Assembly (NCBI GenBank): GCA_029006155.1
Contig: JAQXGF010000003.1
Span: forward strand, 28,890-92,889
Direction: 5' to 3'
Length of the DNA: 64,000 bases
Source: Lachnospiraceae bacterium
GTDB taxonomy: Bacteria; Bacillota; Clostridia; Lachnospirales; Lachnospiraceae
A model generated the notes under the pieces. That model ran no database searches and was not told the DNA's origin. It saw nothing but the letters and a program-made list of their open reading frames with translations. A program made the translations under genes and the position numbers. Below, one piece after another: positions 1 through 7,733 of this stretch (its first letter is position 1; each line of letters opens with the position of its first letter).

Positions 1-2
1 AG

Positions 3-788
3 ATTCTGGTGTCGCTGGATAGCCTGCCGGAGCCGCAAAATGATCTGGAGGCGCAGTATCAGGAGCTGCTCCGGATGGAATTTGCAGAAAAGGAGCGGCT
101 GAACGGGGAGCAGCAGGACGGTTACCGGGATATGATGGAATATTACAGCATGTGGGCGCATCAGATCAAGACGCCGATCGCGGCGGCACAGTTGATTTTG
201 CAAAGCGCGCAGCAGCAGGGCGGAACGCTTTCACCGGAAGATTGCACAGAACTGCAGGAGGAGATCCGCAGGATCCGGCAGTATGTCGAGATGGTCATGT
301 GCTATCTGCGGCTGGATTCCGATGCGACGGATTATGTGATCCGGGAGTATGACCTCGATGCGATCATCCGTCAGGCATTGCGGGAAAATGCGTCCGTCTT
401 TATACGGAAGAAACTCAGCCTGTACTATGAGCCACTTCAGGTGAAGGTACTGACGGATGAAAAATGGCTGCTGTTCGTGATCGAGCAGGTATTGTCAAAT
501 GCGCTGAAGTATACGCCATCCGGCAGCATCACCATATCGATGAAGGAGCCGAAAACGTTGTGCATCCGGGATACGGGAATCGGCATTGCGCCGGAAGATC
601 TGCCGCGCATTTTCGAGCGGGGCTATACCGGTGGCAATGGACGTACGGACCGCCAGGCGAGCGGGATCGGTCTGTATCTGTGCCGGCGGATCTGTCAGAA
701 TCTGGGTCATACCATCACCGCGGTCACGCATGAAGATGGGACGGAGCTGCAGATCAATTTGCAGAGTGAGAAACTGGAGATAGAGTAG
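3..788 (+). CDS. BceS-type sensor histidine kinase, C-terminal part (5' end outside window)
   Basis: The frame is open from the left edge of the window, so the true start lies upstream. What remains is a kinase core: a phosphoacceptor box with WAHQIKTPIAA, an N box (EQVLSNALKYTP), a G1 box (DTGIGI) and a G2-type segment (GIGLYLCRR) of the HATPase_c fold. The H-box and the neighbouring exporter fit the intramembrane-sensing BceS family, which senses antimicrobial peptides through the BceAB transporter rather than by its own extracellular domain. It lies just upstream of a BceAB pair, as in classical BceRS-BceAB modules. The partner BceR regulator should lie left of the window. Kinase identity is certain; BceS assignment rests on motif and context. 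Confidence 0.9.
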   Translation: MLVSLDSLPEPQNDLEAQYQELLRMEFAEKERLNGEQQDGYRDMMEYYSMWAHQIKTPIAAAQLILQSAQQQGGTLSPEDCTELQEEIRRIRQYVEMVMCYLRLDSDATDYVIREYDLDAIIRQALRENASVFIRKKLSLYYEPLQVKVLTDEKWLLFVIEQVLSNALKYTPSGSITISMKEPKTLCIRDTGIGIAPEDLPRIFERGYTGGNGRTDRQASGIGLYLCRRICQNLGHTITAVTHEDGTELQINLQSEKLEIE

Positions 789-909
789 CCAGACATTGCA
801 TTCGTGAGCTACTTATCTGGAATCAAGCGCATCAGGTTGGAAATGTTTGGAACACGCCTTGTCTACGATACGGGTATGGTAGATGAATTGCACAGTCATG
901 TGAGAAAAT

Positions 910-925
910 CTTACAACTTTGTAAG
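910..925. promoter_or_regulatory. BceR-like operator
   Basis: Perfect inverted repeat CTTACAACTTTGTAAG. The core TTACA-N4-TGTAA fits the binding consensus described for BceR-type regulators (TnACA-N4-TGTAA). It sits just upstream of the promoter for the exporter genes, where an activator would bind. Confidence 0.75.
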
Positions 926-945
926 GTTCCCGTAAGGACAAGCTA

Positions 946-974
946 TGGCTCGATAACAGGAAACTGCGTATAAT
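946..974 (+). promoter_or_regulatory. Promoter of the bceAB-like operon
   Basis: A consensus -10 box TATAAT lies at 969-974, with no recognisable -35 at 946-951. A good -10 with a poor -35 fits activator dependence on the BceR-like site about 20 bp upstream. Confidence 0.6.
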
Positions 975-1084
975 GGCATCAGTGAGCAGGAGAGAAAGCT
1001 TACAGATGCCTTTTTCTATAAGAAGAATCACAGGAAACAGGCTGTGATGGTCAGGCATCTCATGTGAAAATCAGGAGGAGCAAA

Positions 1085-1849
1085 ATGGCGATCTTATCAG
1101 TAAAAAATCTGAAGAAAATTTATACGACCCGCTTTGGCGGCAATCAGGTACAGGCGTTAAAAAATGTGACCTTTGATGTGGAGGAGGGTGAGTACGTCGC
1201 GATCATGGGCGAGTCCGGTTCCGGTAAGACGACGCTTCTGAATATTCTGGCGGCGCTCGATAAGCCGACCGCGGGAAGCATCCTGCTCGATGGCAGAGAT
1301 TTTTCCCGGATCCGGGAGTCGGAGCGCGCGGCGTTTCGAAGAGACAATTTAGGATTTGTTTTTCAGGAATTTAACCTGCTCGATACCTTTTCCTTACAGG
1401 ACAATATTTTTCTGCCGCTCGTACTCGCAGGCACGCCGTATGAGGAGATGGTAAAACGGCTCGAGCCGATCGCGCGGCAGCTCGGGATCACGGACATTTT
1501 GCAGAAATTTCCGTATGAAGTATCCGGTGGCCAGAAGCAGCGGGCGGCAGCGGCGCGGGCACTGATCACACATCCGAAGCTGATATTGGCGGATGAGCCG
1601 ACCGGGGCGCTGGATTCGCGTTCGACCGATGAGATGCTGCGGCTGTTTTCTGCGATCAACGACGGCGGACAGACGATCCTCATGGTGACGCACTCGGTCA
1701 AGGCAGCGAGCCATGCAGGGCGGGTGCTTTTCATCCGGGACGGTGAAGTCTTCCATCAGATCTACCGGGGGACGAGCACAAATGAGCAGCTGTATCAGAA
1801 GATTTCCGATACGCTTACGCTGCTGGCGACAGGTGGTGACCGGGCATGA
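1085..1849 (+). CDS. BceA-type ABC transporter ATPase
   Basis: ATPase of a peptide-antibiotic detoxification or signalling ABC transporter, 254 residues. Walker A GESGSGKT lies at residues 42-49, followed by a Q-loop (FQEFNLLD), the ABC signature VSGGQKQR, Walker B (LILADEP) and an H-loop histidine (MVTHS). This is the MacB/LolD-like subfamily used by BceA. The ATG at 1085 is chosen because AGGAGG lies at 1073-1078; an in-frame GTG at 1064 is upstream of that site and less likely. The stop overlaps the next start as ATGA (1846-1849), so the permease is probably translationally coupled. It likely partners the BceS-type kinase upstream in resistance to cell-wall-active peptides; the substrate cannot be read from sequence. 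Confidence 0.93.
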   Translation: MAILSVKNLKKIYTTRFGGNQVQALKNVTFDVEEGEYVAIMGESGSGKTTLLNILAALDKPTAGSILLDGRDFSRIRESERAAFRRDNLGFVFQEFNLLDTFSLQDNIFLPLVLAGTPYEEMVKRLEPIARQLGITDILQKFPYEVSGGQKQRAAAARALITHPKLILADEPTGALDSRSTDEMLRLFSAINDGGQTILMVTHSVKAASHAGRVLFIRDGEVFHQIYRGTSTNEQLYQKISDTLTLLATGGDRA

Positions 1850-3867
1850 GACGAATTGGATTTTACCCGAAGCTCGCGGCGACCGGGATTCGGAAAAACG
1901 GAAATACGTACGGACCTTATTTTCTGACCTGTATCTGCATGATTATGATGAGCTATCTGATGCGGTACCTCGGTGCCAATCCGGTCATTGCCGGGATCAA
2001 GGGTGGCACCAGCCTGCAGGAAATGCTTGGGTTGGGCAATGGCGTATTTATCATTTTTTCACTGATCTTTCTGTTCTACACGAATTCATTTCTGATCCGC
2101 AGAAGAAAGCGGGAGTTCGGGCTTTACAACATTCTCGGCATGGGAAAATGGAATCTGGCGCGCATTCTCGTATGGGAGTGCATTTTAACGGCTGTGGTAT
2201 CCCTGGTTGGCGGCCTTGTGCTCGGCATTCTTTTCTCCAAGGCGAGTGAGATGCTGCTGATCCATATGCTGAGCGGAGAGATCACGCTTGCATTTTCGGT
2301 GGACACTGCGGCAATGTTCTGGACGGCGGCGCTGTTTCTCGTCATCTTTGCGCTGATCCTGCTGAACAATCTGCGACAGATCCAGATGTCCAATCCGATC
2401 GAGCTGCTGCACGGCGCAGCGGAGGGCGAAAAGCCACCCAAAGGGAATCTGCTGCTGGCAATCTTAGGTGCGGTGCTTCTGATCGGCGCATATTACATTG
2501 CGGTAACGATCGAGAATCCGGTGTCGGCGCTGATGCTTTTTTTCGCGGCGGTGCTGATGGTTATATTGGGGACTTACCTGATCTTTCTCTCGGGCTCTGT
2601 CGTGCTGTGCAGATGGCTGAAAAAATGGAAGCGCTACTATTATAAGCCGAACCACTTTATTTCCGTCTCCTCCATGCTGTACCGGATGAAGCGCAATGGC
2701 GCAGGTCTGGCCTCGATCTGTATTCTTTCTACGATGGTACTTGTCATGATCTCTTCCTCCGGCTGTCTGTACATCGGAAAAGAGAACATCCTGCGCAGGC
2801 AGTATCCGAGGGACATCCAGCAGACGGCCTGGGATGGAGAGGAGGAACATCTGGATCTGCTGCAGAATATTTCGGAGGAATATATGCAGCAGCATGGATA
2901 TACGATGAAAGAGGAATGGCGCTATCGTTATCTTTCCGTTGCGGCGATCGCTGACGGAGACCAGCTCATATTTGAGCGCGCGGGAGCATCTGCGGGCAGC
3001 CTGAGTGATGTTTCCGATCTGAGAAATCTTCTGGTGGTTCCACTTTCCGACTATAACAGTGCAACTGGTAGCGACGAGACGCTCGGAGAGGATGAGATCC
3101 TGATCAGCGTCAACCGCAAACAGGAGTATCCATATGAGACGCTGAAAATCGGGGATCTGGATGCGTGGAAAGTGAAAAAGACCGTTCCGCAGCCATTTGA
3201 CAATAAGGTAGCATCCTATGAGATCAATACGACCTATTTTGTGATCGTGCCGGATATGGATGCGGTGTATCAGGTCGAAAAAGAGGAAAAGAAGGTCTAC
3301 GGCGATTATGCATCGGATGTCCGGGGATATTTTGGATTCAATGTAGACTGTAGCGACGAAGAGCAGATCGAGATTGAGGAAGGAATTTCTCTGGCAGTCA
3401 GCAAAAAATGGACGGATATGGATGTCGCCTATTCGGTGGAATGCATTGCGAATGACCGCAGCTATTTCTTTGGCACATTCAGCGGACTGTTTGCACTTGG
3501 TATCATCTTAGGCAGTGTCTTTATTCTGGCGATGATCCTGATCATGTACTACAAGCAGATCACAGAAGGATACGAGGATCAGTCCCGGTTCGAGGTCATG
3601 CAGAAGGTCGGAATGACGAAACGGGAGATCCGGCGTAGCATCAATTCCCAGATGCTCACGGTATTCATCCTCCCGCCGGCGATGGCAGGGCTTCACCTCG
3701 CATTTGCCTTCCCGTTCCTGAGCAAAATTCTGATGCTGTTCGGATTAAGCGACCAGAACTTCCTGATTCAGATCGCGATCGGATGCTTCGGCGTGTTTAC
3801 GGTATTTTATATTCTGGTATATCTGATTACGTCACGTGCGTACTATCGCATTGTGAGCGGAACCTGA
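1846..3867 (+). CDS. BceB-type ABC transporter permease (FtsX family)
   Basis: Membrane subunit of 673 residues with the BceB architecture: hydrophobic segments at about 18-90, 100-180 and 195-300, one large extracellular domain at roughly 320-530, then a C-terminal group of membrane segments. The extracellular region is where BceB proteins recognise the antibiotic complex and pass the signal to BceS. FtsX-like motifs occur before the last membrane block (FEVMQKVGMTKREIRRS). The start overlaps the ATPase stop by four bases. The pair forms one operon controlled from the BceR-like site. Length and topology match the family; the antibiotic is unknown. Confidence 0.92.
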   Translation: MRRIGFYPKLAATGIRKNGNTYGPYFLTCICMIMMSYLMRYLGANPVIAGIKGGTSLQEMLGLGNGVFIIFSLIFLFYTNSFLIRRRKREFGLYNILGMGKWNLARILVWECILTAVVSLVGGLVLGILFSKASEMLLIHMLSGEITLAFSVDTAAMFWTAALFLVIFALILLNNLRQIQMSNPIELLHGAAEGEKPPKGNLLLAILGAVLLIGAYYIAVTIENPVSALMLFFAAVLMVILGTYLIFLSGSVVLCRWLKKWKRYYYKPNHFISVSSMLYRMKRNGAGLASICILSTMVLVMISSSGCLYIGKENILRRQYPRDIQQTAWDGEEEHLDLLQNISEEYMQQHGYTMKEEWRYRYLSVAAIADGDQLIFERAGASAGSLSDVSDLRNLLVVPLSDYNSATGSDETLGEDEILISVNRKQEYPYETLKIGDLDAWKVKKTVPQPFDNKVASYEINTTYFVIVPDMDAVYQVEKEEKKVYGDYASDVRGYFGFNVDCSDEEQIEIEEGISLAVSKKWTDMDVAYSVECIANDRSYFFGTFSGLFALGIILGSVFILAMILIMYYKQITEGYEDQSRFEVMQKVGMTKREIRRSINSQMLTVFILPPAMAGLHLAFAFPFLSKILMLFGLSDQNFLIQIAIGCFGVFTVFYILVYLITSRAYYRIVSGT

Positions 3868-3964
3868 GATTTGGTCGAATCTGCATGAGACCTGCTTCCA
3901 TTCCCTGGCGCAATTCGTATGGGGCTGAGAGGTACACATGGAAATACCGGAACAAATGCAGTGT

Positions 3965-4012
3965 GAGGAGGACGTACCCAACGACGGGGGTCCTCCTCTT
4001 TGTGTTTTCTTA
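3965..4012 (+). terminator. Rho-independent terminator after the bceAB-like operon
   Basis: Stem GAGGAGGAC (3965-3973) pairs with GTCCTCCTC (3990-3998) and is followed by a T-rich run. Apart from this hairpin I see nothing convincing in 3868-4205. Confidence 0.85.
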
Positions 4013-4205
4013 AGAATTTGTCAGTGGTATTTTCCCATAAAGTAGGGTAGTATGAAGATAGCTCTGTCGGTACACAGATATCGTTATTCCAGTCGGCTGC
4101 CTACGCAGGTTTGCCGGTGAGCCGCAAATATAGGTCATTCTCTGGGCGGCAGATGGTTTGAGAAAGAGGAGTACAGGCAGAAAATGCAGAAGGGGGAGCA
4201 TGGAT

Positions 4206-5099
4206 ATGCAAAAATTTAGAAAAAGAACTGCAGTGGTGTTATCTCTCGTTGCCGTTACCGCTTTGTTTGCAGGCGGTGTGGCGCAGGCAGAAGAGACAGA
4301 AGCAGTGCAGACGTATGGACTGGAGGCCGGTGTGTCCTACGATCTGGATCTGGACGGGGACGGGACGACCGAGCAGTTCGTCTGGCAGACGACGGCAAAG
4401 GAATTTGATGATACGTATGCAATCAGCCAGGCGGTACTGGATCTCTATGTGAATGACAGCCAGCCGTCCAGCTTTATTGATGACTATGCCTATATGTGGC
4501 GGATGGATAAGGGAACGCTGGCAGATGGCCGTACCCTTTTATTTGCGATGAGTATCGGAGACAATGATTACAGTGAGCAGGTGCTCGCGCTCACCGAATC
4601 GGAGGCAGGGCTGCCATTTCAGTCGACCGATCTGGTAAAACTGAGCCGGACGGAAGGGGAAACGGCCGATCATATTTTGAGTGGCTGGGCGCGCGGCGTG
4701 GATTTTGTAAAATCGGAGGGGGATCTCTTTACTGTTCGGTGGTTTGACACGCTCTCCTGCGCTGGGATCGTATCGGTCGATCTGGACTATCAGATCGATG
4801 GGGCAAAGATCACGCAGGTGGACCAGCCGGGGATTCTGGATGAGACAAAGACGTGGACGGCCTGGCAGAGCTTTTCGGTCAAGACAGATGTGGAGAGCGA
4901 TCAGGAAGCATTTGCGGTCGCACCGGGTGATACGGTATCGCTGTTTCAGGTCGTGCTCAGAAATGGCACGCGCTGGATTTTGTGTGAAAATGCGAATGGC
5001 GAAGAAGGCTGGTTCGCAGATCCGGATTCTGCGGTATGGGAAGAGCAGAGCGACGGGCTGCACTGGGGATATTTTGATGAGGCACATTTTGCGGGGTGA
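4206..5099 (+). CDS. Secreted protein of unknown function with signal peptide
   Basis: I do not recognise the family. The protein of 297 residues begins with a basic n-region, a hydrophobic stretch and an AxA site (GGVAQA before EE), so it is exported without a lipobox. A DLDGDGTTEQF segment near residue 60 resembles calcium-binding or VCBS-type loops, and a C-terminal segment (RWILCENANGEEGWF) has the look of an SH3-like fold. The ATG at 4206 is preferred over 4200 and 4158 because GGGGAG at 4193-4198 lies seven bases upstream. The next gene starts ten bases after the stop with its own binding site, so the two are probably cotranscribed. Confidence 0.75.
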   Translation: MQKFRKRTAVVLSLVAVTALFAGGVAQAEETEAVQTYGLEAGVSYDLDLDGDGTTEQFVWQTTAKEFDDTYAISQAVLDLYVNDSQPSSFIDDYAYMWRMDKGTLADGRTLLFAMSIGDNDYSEQVLALTESEAGLPFQSTDLVKLSRTEGETADHILSGWARGVDFVKSEGDLFTVRWFDTLSCAGIVSVDLDYQIDGAKITQVDQPGILDETKTWTAWQSFSVKTDVESDQEAFAVAPGDTVSLFQVVLRNGTRWILCENANGEEGWFADPDSAVWEEQSDGLHWGYFDEAHFAG

Positions 5100-5108
5100 G
5101 GAGAGAAA

Positions 5109-6428
5109 ATGAGTTACACAACATATGAACTGCTCTGGCTGTTCTTTGCGTATTCGGTGCTCGGATGGGCGCTCGGCGTGGCAGTGGAGAGCCTGAAGCG
5201 GAAGACATTTATCAATGCGGGAGTCATGAGCCTGCCGCTCTGTCCGGTCTATGGTGTCGCATCAGTCGTGAATGCGATCTTTTTAAAGGAGCTGAAAGGT
5301 GCGCCGGTCTTTTTGTTTGTCGGAGGGATGCTGCTGAGTGCGTTTCTGACCGTCGTCACCGGTGTGGTGCTGGAGCACATTTTTCACCGGAAATGGCGGG
5401 ATTACAGTGAGCAGCGGTTCGGATTCGGCGGATTTATCACGGCGCCGCTTCTGCTGCTCTACGGAGCAGGAGCCGTATTGGAGCTTTATTTTGGAAACGG
5501 GCTGATCTTGAGCCTGGTGCATCTCATTCCGCATTTTATTGGAAAGATCATCCTGATCGTAGCGGGTGTGCTGTTTGCGGCGGATCTTTCCGGGACGCTG
5601 GCTGCAGTCTGGAAATGGCGGCGGCATGTGAACCGCATGGCGGCGTGGACGGACGGCATGCAGCAGATGACCGACACGTTCGGCAATGCGATCACGCGGA
5701 TGGTCCGGAAGCGACTGGAAAAGACCTATCCGAATATCCGCACGGAAGCACTGGTCGCGGCAAAACAAAAAGAAGAGCGGCAGGCGTCAGCCTGCTTTGC
5801 TGCCGGGTGCAGCATCTATAAGCTGATCTGGCTCTTTCTGATCGGTGCATTCTTAGGGGATCTCGTGGAGACGGTCTTCTGCCGGGTCACGATGGGCTAC
5901 TGGATGAGCCGCAGCAGTGTCGTTTACGGACCGTTCAGCGTCGTGTGGGGACTGGCATGTGCGCTTCTGACGGCGTTTCTCTATAAATATAAGGATAAAA
6001 GTGACCGCTACATTTTTGCATACGGCACGGTTGTCGGTGGTGCCTATGAGTATCTGTGCAGTGTCTTTACGGAGCTTTTCTTCGGCACGACCTTCTGGGA
6101 CTACAGCGACATCCCGTTCAACCTTGGTGGAAGGATCAATCTGCTCTACTGCTTTTTCTGGGGGATCGCGGCAGTCGTATGGCTGAAAGGGATTTATCCG
6201 ATTCTCTCCGGGTGGGTCGAGAAGATTCCAAAGAAGATCGGCCCGGCGCTGACGTGGATTGCAGTCGTTCTGATGAGTGCCAACATGATGATCTCCGCCC
6301 TGGCGCTGGCCCGCTACTCTGCCCGTCAGACCGGAGTGGCTCCGACGAATGCGATCGAGCAGCTGCTCGATCAGCACTTCCCGGATAGTCGCATGCAGCG
6401 GATCTATCCGAAAGCGAAATTTGTGTAA
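5109..6428 (+). CDS. Duplicated CmpB-type membrane protein (putative ABC transporter permease)
   Basis: Integral membrane protein of 439 residues made of two related halves. Residues about 3-50 (WLFFAYSVLGW, then CPVYG) are echoed at about 237-285 (WLFLIGAFLGD, then YGPFSVVWG). This pattern matches the family annotated as putative ABC transporter permease (ABC_trans_CmpB). No ATPase partner is adjacent, and the biochemical role of the family is not established, so the transporter label is weak. A charged linker near residues 180-230 joins the halves. The start has GAGGAGAG just upstream, overlapping the end of the previous gene. Confidence 0.8.
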   Translation: MSYTTYELLWLFFAYSVLGWALGVAVESLKRKTFINAGVMSLPLCPVYGVASVVNAIFLKELKGAPVFLFVGGMLLSAFLTVVTGVVLEHIFHRKWRDYSEQRFGFGGFITAPLLLLYGAGAVLELYFGNGLILSLVHLIPHFIGKIILIVAGVLFAADLSGTLAAVWKWRRHVNRMAAWTDGMQQMTDTFGNAITRMVRKRLEKTYPNIRTEALVAAKQKEERQASACFAAGCSIYKLIWLFLIGAFLGDLVETVFCRVTMGYWMSRSSVVYGPFSVVWGLACALLTAFLYKYKDKSDRYIFAYGTVVGGAYEYLCSVFTELFFGTTFWDYSDIPFNLGGRINLLYCFFWGIAAVVWLKGIYPILSGWVEKIPKKIGPALTWIAVVLMSANMMISALALARYSARQTGVAPTNAIEQLLDQHFPDSRMQRIYPKAKFV

Positions 6429-6464
6429 CCAGTTTCGAGCAGCAGCGGATAGCTCGAAGAGCGG

Positions 6465-6497
6465 GGTGCTGAGTCCCAGTGGGACTCGTTTAGCACC
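6465..6497. repeat. Intergenic stem-loop
   Basis: Nested inverted repeat: GGTGCT (6465-6470) with AGCACC (6492-6497), and inside it GAGTCCC (6471-6477) with GGGACTC (6481-6487). There is no T-run, so a classical terminator is unlikely; it may be an RNA processing or attenuation structure before the acyltransferase gene. Confidence 0.6.
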
Positions 6498-6557
6498 GAC
6501 CGAAGCGGAGCGAAGACCTGTGGCCTGTGCGCAGAACGTCCGGAGAAAGGAGAACTT

Positions 6558-7640
6558 ATGACCAAGCGCAATCTGAACGCCGACCTGATTCGGTGTGTCG
6601 CCGTATTCAGCGTCATTTCGGTGCATTTCCTGCTGAACGGCGGCTTTTACAAGCAGGAAGTGCGCGGCATACCGATGCTCGTGATGTGCATGTACCGCTC
6701 CTTTTTTATGACCTGCGTGCCGCTTTTTCTGATCCTGACCGGCTATCTGATGGGACAGAAAAAGCTCTCGAAGGGATATTATAAGGGGCTATGGAAGACG
6801 ATCGAGATCTATCTGCTGGCGAGCATTGCCTGCCTGCTGTTTAAGAAATTTGTGCAGGAGGAGGACATCACCATCTACTCCGGGCTGCTCTCCATTCTGG
6901 CTTTTAAGGGTGCAAATTACTCGTGGTATATCGAGATGTACATCGGGCTGTTCTGCCTGATCCCGTTTCTGAACCTGATCTGGCAGGGGCTGGAAGATCA
7001 GCGCCAGAGAAAGGCGCTCGTGCTGACGATGGTCGGTCTGACCATGCTGCCGAAGCTGCTGAACAATTTTAATCTCGTGGAGCCAGGCTGGTGGCTGCAC
7101 CCGATGGTATCGGATCAGTACAACAAGCTCGTGCCGTCGTTCTTTACGGCGATGTACCCGATTACCTACTATTTTATCGGACGGTATCTGCGGGAATACG
7201 ACTGGCAGATCAGCCGCAAGAAGAATCTGGCGCTGCTTTTGCTGGCAGTAGCGGTCTTTGGGACATACAATTACTATCGCAGCTACGGCGGCTCCTTCAT
7301 CTGGGGATCCAACAGCACGTGGGGCGGGGAGAATCTGATCACCGCGACTCTGTGGTTTACTCTGATGCTGCATCTGCATCCGGATCGCTGGCCGCATGCG
7401 ATACAGGAGGGCATGATCTACCTCTCGAAGATTTCCCTTGGCGTTTATCTGATTTCCTGGATTTTCGACAAAATTGTCTATCAGGTCTACCTCATCCCAT
7501 ACGTCCCGGAGATCCCGGCGCGCTTCAAATTTTACCCGCTCGTGGCCGGCGCGGTCTTTCTGGCATCCATCGGGGCCGCATCGGTGCTGTACCTGATCCG
7601 GGATGGCGTGCATGCGGGTGTGAAGAAGATGCGGCGATAA
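6558..7640 (+). CDS. Acyltransferase-3 family membrane protein
   Basis: Multi-pass membrane protein of 360 residues of the acyltransferase-3 family, which O-acylates surface glycans, lipids or small molecules. Support comes from the N-terminal segment with the family histidine (RCVAVFSVISVHFLLNG), a second segment (FFMTCVPLFLILTGYLMG), and about ten hydrophobic stretches spread over the full length. AAAGGAG lies eight bases before the ATG. It is followed by a strong terminator and so is probably not part of the sugar operon that begins at 7734. The acceptor is unknown. Confidence 0.88.
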   Translation: MTKRNLNADLIRCVAVFSVISVHFLLNGGFYKQEVRGIPMLVMCMYRSFFMTCVPLFLILTGYLMGQKKLSKGYYKGLWKTIEIYLLASIACLLFKKFVQEEDITIYSGLLSILAFKGANYSWYIEMYIGLFCLIPFLNLIWQGLEDQRQRKALVLTMVGLTMLPKLLNNFNLVEPGWWLHPMVSDQYNKLVPSFFTAMYPITYYFIGRYLREYDWQISRKKNLALLLLAVAVFGTYNYYRSYGGSFIWGSNSTWGGENLITATLWFTLMLHLHPDRWPHAIQEGMIYLSKISLGVYLISWIFDKIVYQVYLIPYVPEIPARFKFYPLVAGAVFLASIGAASVLYLIRDGVHAGVKKMRR

Positions 7641-7663
7641 TACAAAAAAGTACAACATTTCGC

Positions 7664-7698
7664 AGAACGGACAGTGGAAAAATGCTGTCCGTTCTTTT
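7664..7698 (+). terminator. Rho-independent terminator after the acyltransferase
   Basis: AGAACGGACAG (7664-7674) pairs perfectly with CTGTCCGTTCT (7685-7695), followed by a short T-run. Confidence 0.85.
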
Positions 7699-7733
7699 AT
7701 ACTGAGGGTATGAGTGAGAGGAGGGTTTTACGA

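Noticed and set aside
813..1058. An 81-codon minus-strand frame between the kinase and bceA
   Set aside because: It covers the BceR operator and promoter, has no good ribosome site and no recognisable protein features.
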